Shown: positions 51,971 to 61,553, numbered from the stretch's first letter. The stretch: DNA of 64,000 nt from Leptospira harrisiae (GCF_002811945.1 NZ_NPDX01000003.1:62001-126000); one strand, 5' to 3'. Notes: generated by a model not told the origin, from the sequence alone. Program-made: numbers and translations.

Positions 51971-53647
51971 TTACGGAGCGATGGTTTTAAGCAGGCTTAA
52001 ATCTTCTTTTTTAAATACCTTAATCGTTGTTTTATCGCCTTCTTTTGGTTTGCCGGTTACATAAATTTTGTCCCCAAAAAAAGTAAGTTCCGAGTTTTCT
52101 TCCACTGCTTCTTCTGTTCTTTTCTCAAACGTTAAATCAGATTTAAAACGAGAAACATGGTATTTGTCTTTTACCTTTTCAATCACGTAGATTTTATCTT
52201 CCCGATTGATCATCGGAGTTCTCCAAAAAATATCTGCAGACTCACTTGTTTTTTTCACACCGAGTTTGTCTGGATCAAGTAACACTAGTTTGTGTTTTCT
52301 ATTCTCTACTTTTACTCCGTCATAACCAAGAACAAGAACCCCTTGGTTGGCGATTTCTTTAAATTCCTTGGAACAAATATTGTTATAGGAACTTTTATAA
52401 AGAGCGTCATCTTTTGCAGGATCGATGGCCCAAAGTTCATTCGAATAGTGACCATCTGTATCATATTTGATAAACTTCATAAAAAGAATTTTGTTGTTCA
52501 CAACATTGTCACTTTGTTCTTCTTTTTTCTTCAGTTCTTCTTTAGCTTGCGTTAGTTCCGTTTTTAACTCTTCTACTTTCGCTTCTGCTTTTTGAACGGT
52601 ATCATCTTTTTTTGCGGTGTCGCCTGATGTGGTTCCGGTTCTTGCTTCTTCTTTTTTTGCGATTTGTTCTTCTTTTTTACTGAGTTCTTCTTTTTTGGCT
52701 TCTACAGCTTCTTGTTTCTTCTCAGTGTCTTTTTTTTCTTGTTGGATTTGTTTGACTTCTTCGGTTTTCTTTTCGATCTCTGTTTTGTTTTTAACAGGGT
52801 CTTTTTTTAACTCATTGAGGCTCGCAACAGTTTCTTGTTCTTTTTTCTTCAGAGCATCTTTTTTATCTTGGAGGTCTTTTTGTTCGTTTGTTACTTCTTG
52901 TTTTTTATCTTGCAAAACCTGTTTTTCTTCTTTGATTTTATCGGTTTGCAACTTGTCCATTTTTTTGGCTTCGTCTTCCATCTTCTGTTTGGTGGCAGGA
53001 TCTTTTTCTTTGTCCTTCACCATTTTATTTACGTCTTTTTCTAATTCATCCGTTGTGAGATCTTTCCCACTATCCTTTAAAATATTCCCCTCGATAGGAA
53101 TGATGATTTGGGTTTTGCCTGGCCAATTTTTATAAACTGTATCAATTCCTAATTTGTCTGAGGAAGTAGCGGCAATCACACCTTCGGTATATTTTTTGGT
53201 AAAAAACTTAGAATCTTTTCTATGTGTTGCATTGTAATAAAGAATGTACTGTGCCAAGGTCTCAGCATTTCCCACTTTATATTGGAAAGATTTTTCCACA
53301 TAGGATGCAATGATCCGAGCTATGGAATTGACATGGTCAAAACTTTGTGTCTCTGAAAGATAAAGAATATCAGCACCCAATTTTCCATCAGCACCAGGAA
53401 GCACTCTTTGGATTTTCACTCCATCCACAGCGGCTGTATTTTCTTTGGCTAAGGTTTCGGCGAGTTTGCGACCGATTTCGGTATTTTCTTGGATGATCTC
53501 ATCAGAGGCCTTACGTAAGGAACGGTTGATGAATTCGATTTTTTTAGAACCCTTAATTTCGGACTCTCCGAGTGGGGCTTTGGATTGGGCTGTCAGAGAA
53601 AGACTGACGAAAGTTAGGCAAATGATGATGGAACGAGAAATTCTCAT
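51971..53647 (-). CDS. P83/100-family exported coiled-coil protein
   Basis: A 558-residue protein with signal MRISRSIIICLTFVSLSLTAQS. Residues 30-190 form a conserved N-terminal domain. Residues 195-375 are Lys/Glu/Gln-rich coiled coil (KDKEKDPATKQKMEDE, EELKKKEEQS). The end looks like a beta-propeller-like domain with repeated LWAID, KIYVIEK and KIYVTGK strands. This matches the Borrelia P83/100 antigen family. It is probably envelope associated; function is unknown in any spirochete. It is transcribed towards the MFS remnant. Confidence 0.82.
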   Translation of the reverse strand: MRISRSIIICLTFVSLSLTAQSKAPLGESEIKGSKKIEFINRSLRKASDEIIQENTEIGRKLAETLAKENTAAVDGVKIQRVLPGADGKLGADILYLSETQSFDHVNSIARIIASYVEKSFQYKVGNAETLAQYILYYNATHRKDSKFFTKKYTEGVIAATSSDKLGIDTVYKNWPGKTQIIIPIEGNILKDSGKDLTTDELEKDVNKMVKDKEKDPATKQKMEDEAKKMDKLQTDKIKEEKQVLQDKKQEVTNEQKDLQDKKDALKKKEQETVASLNELKKDPVKNKTEIEKKTEEVKQIQQEKKDTEKKQEAVEAKKEELSKKEEQIAKKEEARTGTTSGDTAKKDDTVQKAEAKVEELKTELTQAKEELKKKEEQSDNVVNNKILFMKFIKYDTDGHYSNELWAIDPAKDDALYKSSYNNICSKEFKEIANQGVLVLGYDGVKVENRKHKLVLLDPDKLGVKKTSESADIFWRTPMINREDKIYVIEKVKDKYHVSRFKSDLTFEKRTEEAVEENSELTFFGDKIYVTGKPKEGDKTTIKVFKKEDLSLLKTIAP

Positions 53648-53771
53648 TGTTTCCTCACGAAATTTGGGGTAAAGATGCCCACAAGATTAACAACCTTTCC
53701 AATTCTGCAAAGCAAGTTTTAGAATAAAAATCTATTTACCGGGGGGTGGATCTTCAAAATTCTGTGGGAGA

Positions 53772-54869
53772 ATGCCTACATTTACGCACAGAGTCTTCAA
53801 TTTTAATGCCGGCCCTGCCATGTTGCCCACAGAAGTCATGGAGGAAGCGAAGAGTGAGTTCCTAAATTACAAGGGAACGGGAATGTCCGTTATGGAAATG
53901 AGCCATAGAGGGAATGTTTTCCAAAATATATTGGACGAATCTCTCAGCGACCTTAGGGAATTACTGGAACTGCCATCCCGTTATGCGGTGGTATATTTCC
54001 CGGGCGGAGCCACTTTACAATTTTCTGCAATTCCATTTAATTATTTAAAGTCCGGAGACTCAGCTGATTTTGCAGTCACAGGGGTTTGGGCCAAAAAGGC
54101 TTTCGAAGAAGCAAAGAAGTTTTACCCGAATGTAAAATCAATTTTTAATGGGGCCGATTCTCAATATATGGAACTTCCCACCATCACAGACGAGATTCTG
54201 AATGAAGGTGCCAAATATGTTTATATCACTTCCAACAATACAATTTATGGAACTCGTTATAAATCTTTTCCAAAATTAAAAAAGGCTCCCCTTTTTGCGG
54301 ATATGACAAGTGAACTTCTTAGTCGAAAACTTCCCATAGAAGATTTTTCTGTCATCTTTGCTGGAGCACAAAAAAATATTGGGCCGTCTGGACTCACTCT
54401 TGTCATTTACGACAAAGAAAAATTACCAACGCTTGACCACCCGATTCCGAATCTCATGAACTATGCGCTAATGGAAAAAAATGGATCATTGTACAACACT
54501 CCTCCTACTTATTCCATCTACATTGCAGGGCTAGTATTTAAATACTTAAAACGAATGGGTGGTCTTGCTGTTATGGAGGCCATCAACGAAAGAAAGGCCA
54601 AAAAACTCTATGATACGCTTGATGCATCTTCTTTATTCTATGCACCAGTTCCAGAAGCCTTTCGTTCGGCGATGAATGTAACGTTCCGAAGCCACAACAA
54701 TAGTTTGGATTCAAAATTTTTAACTCTTGCCGAAGAACAAGGGTTTGCTGGACTCAAAGGATATCGGGAAGCTGGCGGTTTTCGGGCCAGTATTTATAAT
54801 GCAATGCCTGAAGAAGGAGTTGATGCCCTGATTTCCTTTATCAAAGAATTTGAAAGAACTCATGGGTAG
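53772..54869 (+). CDS. serC: Phosphoserine aminotransferase
   Basis: A 365-residue class V PLP enzyme for serine synthesis, also able to act in pyridoxal synthesis. It starts TFTHRVFNFNAGPAMLPTEVM, with GMSVMEMSHRG, YFPGGATLQFSAIPFN, and FAGAQKNIGPSGLT holding the PLP lysine. The ending GYREAGGFRASIYNAMPEEGV is typical. ATG at 53772 follows GGGAG. The stop overlaps the next start by 8 bases, so the downstream exported-protein and rpiB genes are probably in the same operon. Confidence 0.97.
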   Translation: MPTFTHRVFNFNAGPAMLPTEVMEEAKSEFLNYKGTGMSVMEMSHRGNVFQNILDESLSDLRELLELPSRYAVVYFPGGATLQFSAIPFNYLKSGDSADFAVTGVWAKKAFEEAKKFYPNVKSIFNGADSQYMELPTITDEILNEGAKYVYITSNNTIYGTRYKSFPKLKKAPLFADMTSELLSRKLPIEDFSVIFAGAQKNIGPSGLTLVIYDKEKLPTLDHPIPNLMNYALMEKNGSLYNTPPTYSIYIAGLVFKYLKRMGGLAVMEAINERKAKKLYDTLDASSLFYAPVPEAFRSAMNVTFRSHNNSLDSKFLTLAEEQGFAGLKGYREAGGFRASIYNAMPEEGVDALISFIKEFERTHG

Positions 54870-55521
54870 TTTTCCAAAAATCTCCTTTTTTTTCTTTTTC
54901 ATTATCATAGGATCCCTTTCTGCCCATTCCCTTTGGATTCCCGAAGGGAACTTGGGATGGGAAGCAGCAAATGATTGTTATTTGCCACTAAAAAAGGAAA
55001 TCCCACCTGGGCCAATTAGTCCCAATCTTCTAAATTTGGATCGTTCCAAAATGGAAGATTATGCTAGAGAATCAGCAGAACTTCGTATGGCTTCCCTAAA
55101 CTGTTTTTACAATCAAGTATCTAAAAACCTTCCCAATGAGGACCCCCTTTCCGAAGATTTAGGAGAGTATTTCAAAGCCTCCCTACTCGCAGGTAAGGAC
55201 AAAGAAGAGAATTTTTTTTCCTATGAGTGGAGGGTTTTACTTTCTGATTCTAGACCTTACCCTCTCACACCCGGAGAAGTTAGTCTCGCCAAACAATGGT
55301 TTGAATCACATTTGGAAATTAAAAAAGAAATCACAAACCTGTCCATCGAATACCTTTCAGAAAAAAATCCAAAAAATAAATACGAACGTTATTTTGATTT
55401 ATTCACAGGATACTATGGAAGTTTACTCAGAGAAAGAGATAAGTTTTTACTCTCTCTTTCCTTAGAATCAATGAAATCATACACTGATGCCCTAAAACAT
55501 AGAAAGGAGAAAGCAGAATGA
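54862..55521 (+). CDS. Uncharacterised exported protein
   Basis: A 219-residue protein with a signal peptide: MGSFPKISFFFFFIIIGSLSAHS. The mature part is helical and acidic, with two Cys (NDCYLPLK; SLNCFYNQ) and no domain I recognise. The ATG at 54862 overlaps the last codons of serC; a TTG at 54850 is in frame. It shares an ATGA junction with rpiB. Its placement between two cytosolic enzymes is unexplained, and no function is offered. Confidence 0.65.
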   Translation: MGSFPKISFFFFFIIIGSLSAHSLWIPEGNLGWEAANDCYLPLKKEIPPGPISPNLLNLDRSKMEDYARESAELRMASLNCFYNQVSKNLPNEDPLSEDLGEYFKASLLAGKDKEENFFSYEWRVLLSDSRPYPLTPGEVSLAKQWFESHLEIKKEITNLSIEYLSEKNPKNKYERYFDLFTGYYGSLLRERDKFLLSLSLESMKSYTDALKHRKEKAE

Positions 55522-55955
55522 AAGAAAAAATTGGAATTGCCTCTGACCACGGAGGATTTGCTCTCAAAGAATTCCTCAGGAAAAGTCTCGAGGAAACTTA
55601 CGAAATTGTCGATTACGGTACTAAGAGCGAAGAGTCTGTAGACTACCCCACCATCATTGGAGATGCCTGCCGAAAGGTTCTTTCTGGTGAAGTTCCAAGA
55701 CTCATCGCCCTTTGCGGAACAGGCATTGGAGCCTCAATTGTCGCCAACCGTTTCAAAGGCATTCGAGCGGCCCTTTGCCATGATGAGTTTACGGCGGAAA
55801 TGTCCAAACGCCATAACAATGCCAATGTTTTGGTTTTAGGGGGAAGGGTTCTCGGAACAGATTTAGCACAGAGAATCGTAAAAAAATGGATAGAAACAGA
55901 ATTCGAAGGTGGACGGCACCAGAAACGATTGGGTCTGATCGAAGAACAGTCGTAA
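55518..55955 (+). CDS. rpiB: Ribose-5-phosphate isomerase B
   Basis: A 145-residue sugar-phosphate isomerase of the RpiB/LacAB family. IGIASDHGGFALKEFLR has the substrate-binding Asp-His, IDYGTKSEESVDYP the phosphate region, and LCGTGIGASIVANRFKGIRAALC carries the catalytic Cys. RHNNANVLVLGGR is typical. It interconverts ribulose- and ribose-5-phosphate in the pentose pathway. The start overlaps the preceding stop by 4 bases. Its last 70 bases are also read in another frame as the start of the next gene. Confidence 0.96.
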   Translation: MKEKIGIASDHGGFALKEFLRKSLEETYEIVDYGTKSEESVDYPTIIGDACRKVLSGEVPRLIALCGTGIGASIVANRFKGIRAALCHDEFTAEMSKRHNNANVLVLGGRVLGTDLAQRIVKKWIETEFEGGRHQKRLGLIEEQS

Positions 55956-57616
55956 TTTTATTCCTTGTTTGGGGCCTACCTTTATTTGGATGGGAAGTCC
56001 CAAAACAAGAAATCCTCAACCTAAGTCTTTGGAAAAAGAATGGCGTGGTTCAAAATTCGGAACCAGGCAAAAAGAACTTTTTAAAACCCAAAGAAAATAC
56101 ACCGAAACATGGGGAACTTTTTTTCGACTTTGAAGGGGAAGTGAGAGAACCTCAAATTACGGAAGCGGGGTATCCTTTTAAATCCAAATCGATCTCTGTT
56201 GTTTCCTCTTCCTATTTAACCGATGACCAAACCTATTTTTTTGGAAAAAGGTCAGCTTATTTTTCAGGACGCAGAAACCAAATCCATCTCTCTGTTTCCG
56301 GAAATTCTCTTTTTGGAACTCACCCCGATCCTTTTACTATTTCCATTCCCGTTCGGTTGGGTGAACAAGGCGCAGGTTCTGTGATTTTGGATAGGACCGT
56401 TTATATAAAAGGGAAAAAATATGGCATCTCACTTGAGTTAAATGAAGGTAAACCAGTATTACAAGTAAACAACCTACTCCAAAAATCAGATGGCCGTACT
56501 GCTAGTTTTATTTTAGAATCACCAGTCAAACTCAAACGAAAAACATGGGAAGTGATCTCCTTATATTTTGATACTCTAGGTCATAAATTCACAATGTATC
56601 AAAACGGAATCGAAACGGCAGAATATGAAAACAGACAAGCAGATACAATAGGATTTGGTTTTCCTGAAAATGATTCCACTCCGCTAGTACTTGGAAAATC
56701 ATTTTATGGAAATTTAGATGGGTTTCATATACACAAAGGGGAACCTGAGATAGAATACACTAAATTTGAATCTGTACGTTATGATGATGAAACAAAAATT
56801 GGTTTTATGGAAGGTAACACAGCTATCTCTCCTGTTTTAGAAACAAAATATAGCAACTCAAGTTTAACTAAAATCCATTGGAACATAGAACAGCCAAAAG
56901 ACACGATGTTAGAGCTTTACTTTCGTGGATCCAATCAAAAGTTTTTGGATTCCAACACCAATCTTCCATGGACAAGAATAGGATCACTGGACAAAGGACT
57001 TCCAAACTATAAATTCAAATACTACCAATGGAAGTTATGGTTTAGGCCTGATCCAATGGGAAAAACTGTTCCCAATGTTCAATCTCTCTCTTTTGAATAT
57101 ACGGAACAAACTCCTCCAGATGTCCCCACAAGATTTCGATTGGATTCAAATCCAACACAAGGGCAACCAGTTTGTTTTTTATGGAATTCCAATCATGAAA
57201 AAGAAGTACAAAACGGTGGCGGTTATATCATTCACTACGGACTCACTCCCCACCGAATGCTTGGTTCTGTTTTTGTCAAAAAAGACAAAGTTGGCAATTT
57301 AAATAAAATTGATGGAAATGAAGACGAAAGTAGTTTTAGAAATAAACGTTTTTGTATCAATGAAGATACCCTAGTGAACAATATTTACATTCCAGAAGGA
57401 GAATTGGGAGCAGATGAGTTCAGACCTCTTGCTGATCAAGTGGACGTTTCGAGAAAAGAGAAACGTGGACTTCTCTTCCAACCTGGTTTAACGTATTATT
57501 TTAGAATTTCAGCTTACAACCGTTATCTGAATGAATGGGATTCAAAAGACCAAAGAAGTCCTCTTTCTCCTGCAGTTTCATTTAGTTTCCCCAAAGAAGT
57601 TACGAACAACAAGTAA
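55886..57616 (+). CDS. Exported protein with LamG/concanavalin-like domain
   Basis: A 576-residue protein. After 20 Arg-rich residues comes a hydrophobic stretch VVILFLVWGLPLFGW consistent with a signal peptide. The region 140-310 resembles a LamG-type jelly roll (KKYGISLELNEGKPVLQVNN, WEVISLYFDTLGHKFTMYQNGIE, YGNLDGFHIHKGEP). A fibronectin-like segment follows (PPDVPTRFRLDSNP, YYFRISAYNRYLNEWD). It is probably a surface or periplasmic binding protein. The only in-frame start, ATG 55886, is inside rpiB with a 70-base overlap. Confidence 0.72.
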   Translation: MDRNRIRRWTAPETIGSDRRTVVILFLVWGLPLFGWEVPKQEILNLSLWKKNGVVQNSEPGKKNFLKPKENTPKHGELFFDFEGEVREPQITEAGYPFKSKSISVVSSSYLTDDQTYFFGKRSAYFSGRRNQIHLSVSGNSLFGTHPDPFTISIPVRLGEQGAGSVILDRTVYIKGKKYGISLELNEGKPVLQVNNLLQKSDGRTASFILESPVKLKRKTWEVISLYFDTLGHKFTMYQNGIETAEYENRQADTIGFGFPENDSTPLVLGKSFYGNLDGFHIHKGEPEIEYTKFESVRYDDETKIGFMEGNTAISPVLETKYSNSSLTKIHWNIEQPKDTMLELYFRGSNQKFLDSNTNLPWTRIGSLDKGLPNYKFKYYQWKLWFRPDPMGKTVPNVQSLSFEYTEQTPPDVPTRFRLDSNPTQGQPVCFLWNSNHEKEVQNGGGYIIHYGLTPHRMLGSVFVKKDKVGNLNKIDGNEDESSFRNKRFCINEDTLVNNIYIPEGELGADEFRPLADQVDVSRKEKRGLLFQPGLTYYFRISAYNRYLNEWDSKDQRSPLSPAVSFSFPKEVTNNK

Positions 57617-57967
57617 AGGAAGGGAGGTTACCTCCCTTTCTAAATCAACAAATACTTCGTCCATTCCTTCCTTAAGAGCAATTGCCATTTCAAGATCACA
57701 GGTTTCAGACATTAAAATTTGAGTCCTTAGGCTTTCTGTATCTAAATCGAAAATAGCATCCGTTAGGTCCTCTAAATACCCAAGGATTTGTTTTTTTTTC
57801 GTAACTTCAAGGTCTCCTAATTGTTGGAACAACATATAGATCGAAAGAGAAGAAGTAAAAAATCTCTTGTGGGAATCAAGTGCTTCTGACAAAAGTTTTT
57901 GTATCTCTAATTTACGAGAAGAACGTAACAAGGTTAATAATACAGAAGATGTGAGGTAAACTTTCAA
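57578..57967 (-). CDS. Degenerate PIN-like (VapC-type) protein
   Basis: A 129-residue protein resembling a PIN RNase toxin. MKVYLTSSVLLTLL aligns with the MKxYLDTSVLLALL opening, but the first catalytic Asp is Thr6. Further on, the Glu expected near residue 44 is Tyr. D91 in CDLEMAIALKEG and D108 in VFVDLE are kept. It overlaps its RHH partner by 4 bases and the LamG gene by 39 bases tail to tail. It is probably an inactive or altered toxin; another fold is possible. Confidence 0.55.
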   Translation of the reverse strand: MKVYLTSSVLLTLLRSSRKLEIQKLLSEALDSHKRFFTSSLSIYMLFQQLGDLEVTKKKQILGYLEDLTDAIFDLDTESLRTQILMSETCDLEMAIALKEGMDEVFVDLEREVTSLPLLVVRNFFGETK

Positions 57968-58155
57968 TCCAAAATCTCCGCGAGCGCAATGAGAGCTTTT
58001 CTTCTTACAAGTTCTGATTTTTGAATGATCTCGTTTTTTAAAGCCATCCGAATGAGTTCTCCTCCAGAAATTCCTCTTCGGGATGCTTCATTTTTTAATA
58101 AAATTTGTTCCTCTTCAGAAAGTAGGATTTGAAACCGTTTATCAATTTTTGCCAT
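57964..58155 (-). CDS. Ribbon-helix-helix antitoxin-like protein
   Basis: A 63-residue protein with the CopG/Arc-type pattern: DKRFQILLSEEEQILLKNEASRRGISGGELIRMALKNEI, a beta-strand and two helices typical of DNA-binding antitoxins. It starts on the stop codon of the TPR gene upstream (TGATG) and its stop overlaps the PIN-like gene by 4 bases, the gene order expected for an antitoxin-toxin pair. No operator repeats were looked for beyond a quick reading. Confidence 0.65.
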   Translation of the reverse strand: MAKIDKRFQILLSEEEQILLKNEASRRGISGGELIRMALKNEIIQKSELVRRKALIALAEILD

Positions 58156-58763
58156 CAATCTTCTTCTTCTAATTCTTTTTCGGCCTTTTCAAATTTGCGC
58201 CAATACAAACTAGCATCTTGCCACTGCCCTAGAGATTCGTACAGAGATGCAATATTATAATATGATTCGGTCAAACGATAATCCAACTTCACTGCCTTTT
58301 GAAAAAGCTTAATCGACTTTTCTTTGTTATCTGAAAACCATTCACTAAAGGCCCAAAGGTAATACCATCTTCCTAAGTTTGGGTCACGAGGTCTTACTTT
58401 TTCCAAATGCAAAACATTCTCTTGGAAAAGTTTGGATGAAAGGTTATAATTTTTTTGAATGAGTTTTGCTTTATTGATTCTGTCTTCTGCAGGTTCATCC
58501 GGCTTTGGCACAGACAAATCGTTTCTATACAAAAGTGCTTTTGCGTAGAGTAACTTAAAATACAACTCGTTTTGACTTAAGTCTAAATACCTTTCTAAAT
58601 ATGGAATGGATGTAGTTTCATCATCTACTTTGTGAAGATTGTAAATTTGTTTTCTAAGTGCAGTTGTTTCTTCTTTTTTTTTGCTACCACCGGCCCAAGA
58701 CACTTGAGACGATAAAAATAAGATACAAACAAATTTAAAAATATAAGTAGAAGTTTTGTCCAT
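58155..58763 (-). CDS. Exported TPR protein
   Basis: A 202-residue protein with signal MDKTSTYIFKFVCILFLSSQVSWA. It has TPR-like helix pairs: LGRWYYLWAFSEWFSDNKEKSIKLFQKAVKLDY and SYYNIASLYESLGQWQDASLYWRKFEKAEKELEEED. It is likely periplasmic. It overlaps the end of the big sensor-like gene by 29 bases and passes directly into the RHH gene, so it is in the same transcript. A link to the sensor is plausible but unproven. Confidence 0.75.
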   Translation of the reverse strand: MDKTSTYIFKFVCILFLSSQVSWAGGSKKKEETTALRKQIYNLHKVDDETTSIPYLERYLDLSQNELYFKLLYAKALLYRNDLSVPKPDEPAEDRINKAKLIQKNYNLSSKLFQENVLHLEKVRPRDPNLGRWYYLWAFSEWFSDNKEKSIKLFQKAVKLDYRLTESYYNIASLYESLGQWQDASLYWRKFEKAEKELEEED

Positions 58764-61503
58764 CGTCTGGAAATTTCATCGATTTGATTTCATGGCGAAA
58801 TGGTAGTTCCTGTAATTTTTGTATCACAGAAAGATATAAATCTTTTGCCGTTACAATCAACATAGAATTGGGTGATGTTTCAATCAATCGATCTTTACTT
58901 TCCAAATACCCTTGGATGGAATCAACAAAATGTCTTTTGGAACGTTCCCATTCTTGCGAAGGATGGTATTCTGGCCACTGGATTCTGAGTACAGAAGTGG
59001 TTCGTTTTCCACCAAAGGTAGCTTGCATAAAAGATCGAATCATCCAAGACAAACTGTCTTTTAAAAACTCGGGTTTTCGTTCTTCTTTTTCTACAAGGAC
59101 ATGGAGGGCTGGGATCACTTGGCGAAGTTTTTCTTGAATCATTCGCTTATGAGAGTCCAAAAATTTTGATTTTTCCTCTTTATTCAATAGAACTAAAAAG
59201 ATTCCAGGAAAACCAAGAGATTCCATATGAAAAGCAATGATGGCTTCTGTTTGTAAAAGAATTTCCCAGGAAAACTTTTTTGCGATAAATCGATCAAGTC
59301 TGACTGTATCGTCTACCTCAAGCATAGCAAATCCAGATTCATCAAAAGGCAAATAGGGATCATGGTGTAAAAAAATTAAGTTAGAACGAGTGTTATAGTC
59401 AAGTCCGGATGAAATTTGATTATGAAAAGAACCCAATGAATCGTTTAAAAAAAGATATGAAAATCGAGGAGATCCGAGTCTTGAAATAAAGTTTTTTGTA
59501 TAACCAATGATTCCGTCATAAGAAATTTCGTTTTCTCTATAGATTTTATCAAGCAAACCATATTCGACACGTTTTTCTTCGGGAATGATGGTAAGGAAGT
59601 TTTCAGGCGAAACTTTCGATTCTTTTGTATCTTCTTTTTTGGTAACGGATTGAACGAGTTTTTCTAATTCAGGATTAAAAATTGTTTCTCGTTTTTTTTG
59701 TACAGCATCGAGAATAGCAACTCTTCTCCAAGTGGCTGGGGGTAAAATTTTAAAACTCGTTTTTTTCACAGGACTAGGTTTGTTTATAACGGGTTCCATT
59801 TTTGTTTCAATTCCTTCTTTAAGAGAGACAGTTTTTTTTATCTCAATTTCTACGTTGGGTGATTCTTCACTCACCAAAAGGGATTCCCCTAGCATGAATC
59901 GATGGTCCCAGTTTCTTTTGATGGATGCCCATAACACAAAGAAGATCCAAGGCCCTATGAATAAATATCCAAAACTTAGCAAATAAGGAGGAAAGGAAGA
60001 ATAACGATAAACAGATAACCCAGTTAAAAATCCTGGTTTTCCATGTTCTTTAGAAGTATAATAAGAATGGAACTTATGATGCAAAAAACCAACAGATTGT
60101 TTTTTCGAATCTAAATGTACAAATTTTGAAGTATCTTCTCCCTTCCAAGCACGAGGATTAAATAGAACTTGTTCCTTACTTTTGTTATCCGAAAGTTTTG
60201 CAGAAACTAAGGGAAAATAAAATTCGTCTCGGTCCTTTTCTTTTTTTGCCTGCAAAAGACTAGAATCAAGAACTGCTACCAAGATGGAAATAGAACCCGT
60301 CTCATAATTTCGTTTGGGTATTAAAAACACTAAATCAAATTCTGATTCAAATAAAATCGTGATGGGGTGATTTTGTATACGTTCGAATAAACTAAAAATT
60401 TCAGTGCCAAATCGGTTTTGAATTGTTTTGTTATCAAACGAATCTTTTTTCCAAAGATACAATTCGGAAACGATTCTTTCTGTTTCGCCAAGTCCCCTAC
60501 CTTCTCCTAAACCTTCGCGAAGAAGGTTTTTTTCAAGAACTGATAAGGTCTCTTCAAATTGAACCAATCTGTGTTTGGCCCATGGTTTGTAATACCGATA
60601 ATCTGGAAAAAGTTCATAACTCTTTTGGTAAAACAAAAGTAAAATCAAATACACAATCACAGGCAAAAGGATTCTTCGTTTGAATTGAAATCCATTTGAG
60701 TGAGTGACCATCCATATAAAGCGAATATAAAAAAGTCCTGTAAAGGTAACAAGAAAAAGGACAAAACAACCAAAACGAATTTCATCAGCTTCCGTGTCAG
60801 ATTGACGGAGTAAATAAACAGAAAACCTTTCTCTAGATTCTAAAATGAGTTTTGAATTTTCACCATCTAACTGCCAAGTGATGGTTTGTCCCTCTTTTCC
60901 TGAAAACAAACCTAACAACTGGTTACTTTCTCTATCGCCTGTTAAAATTGATTCATCATTTGTATATAATATCTTTTGGGATTTGGGGTCAAAAGCCCAA
61001 TAAAGATAACCGTATTCTAAATTAGCATTTTGAATTTGTTTTGGAAGCGGTGGACCTTTCGGAAATACTACAAAAAATTTTCCGGACAAATCGCGATACA
61101 CATAATCACCGTTAGATAGGTTTTTCAATTTTCCCTCTGACAACCCAGAGGGATCCTGTCTTAATTCATCTTGAAAAATTTCACTGGTTTCGTTTGTGCT
61201 ATGGATGAGGCGAAGGGAATCATCATACAACCGAACATAGTTTAAACCAAGGGTGTCTTTGATGCGAGTGGTGACTTGAGAGGCGCGGTAGGGAAGTGTT
61301 GATTCACGAAAAAAGAACTCAAGGGTATTTAAATACTCTTTTGTTTGATCTTCATCAAAACGTTCCAATGCTGAAATCAAGTTTGATTTGTGACGGATCG
61401 GTCGAACCCATTCAAAATATCCGAACAAAACGGAGGTGACTAGGAGAGAAACCGCGAAGTATCCAAAAAGAATAGACAGGTTTCCGAAATTCCGTTTCAT
61501 CAT
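58735..61503 (-). CDS. Large sensor-like membrane protein, uncharacterised
   Basis: A 922-residue protein I do not recognise. A first helix (LSILFGYFAVSLLVTSVLFGYF) is followed by an extracytoplasmic region of about 220 residues with PAS/Cache-like features (LGLNYVRLYDDSLRLIHS, LYWAFDPKSQKILYTN), then helices at about 255-300 and a second periplasmic part with a further helix near 540. The long cytoplasmic tail ends in a domain with KRHFVDSIQGYLESKDRLIETSPNS. No kinase, cyclase or HAMP motif is seen. The ATG at 61503 is preferred; it is divergent from the gene at 61554. Confidence 0.6.
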   Translation of the reverse strand: MMKRNFGNLSILFGYFAVSLLVTSVLFGYFEWVRPIRHKSNLISALERFDEDQTKEYLNTLEFFFRESTLPYRASQVTTRIKDTLGLNYVRLYDDSLRLIHSTNETSEIFQDELRQDPSGLSEGKLKNLSNGDYVYRDLSGKFFVVFPKGPPLPKQIQNANLEYGYLYWAFDPKSQKILYTNDESILTGDRESNQLLGLFSGKEGQTITWQLDGENSKLILESRERFSVYLLRQSDTEADEIRFGCFVLFLVTFTGLFYIRFIWMVTHSNGFQFKRRILLPVIVYLILLLFYQKSYELFPDYRYYKPWAKHRLVQFEETLSVLEKNLLREGLGEGRGLGETERIVSELYLWKKDSFDNKTIQNRFGTEIFSLFERIQNHPITILFESEFDLVFLIPKRNYETGSISILVAVLDSSLLQAKKEKDRDEFYFPLVSAKLSDNKSKEQVLFNPRAWKGEDTSKFVHLDSKKQSVGFLHHKFHSYYTSKEHGKPGFLTGLSVYRYSSFPPYLLSFGYLFIGPWIFFVLWASIKRNWDHRFMLGESLLVSEESPNVEIEIKKTVSLKEGIETKMEPVINKPSPVKKTSFKILPPATWRRVAILDAVQKKRETIFNPELEKLVQSVTKKEDTKESKVSPENFLTIIPEEKRVEYGLLDKIYRENEISYDGIIGYTKNFISRLGSPRFSYLFLNDSLGSFHNQISSGLDYNTRSNLIFLHHDPYLPFDESGFAMLEVDDTVRLDRFIAKKFSWEILLQTEAIIAFHMESLGFPGIFLVLLNKEEKSKFLDSHKRMIQEKLRQVIPALHVLVEKEERKPEFLKDSLSWMIRSFMQATFGGKRTTSVLRIQWPEYHPSQEWERSKRHFVDSIQGYLESKDRLIETSPNSMLIVTAKDLYLSVIQKLQELPFRHEIKSMKFPDDGQNFYLYF

Positions 61504-61553
61504 TCTAATTATCGGGTTGTCATTGGCAAAAACCAATCAGTCCAAGGAAAGGA

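Noticed and set aside
52617..53135. Open 172-residue plus-strand frame rich in Ser, Phe and Cys
   Set aside because: It is the complement of the Lys/Glu-rich coiled coil of the P83/100 protein; such repeats leave long antisense frames.
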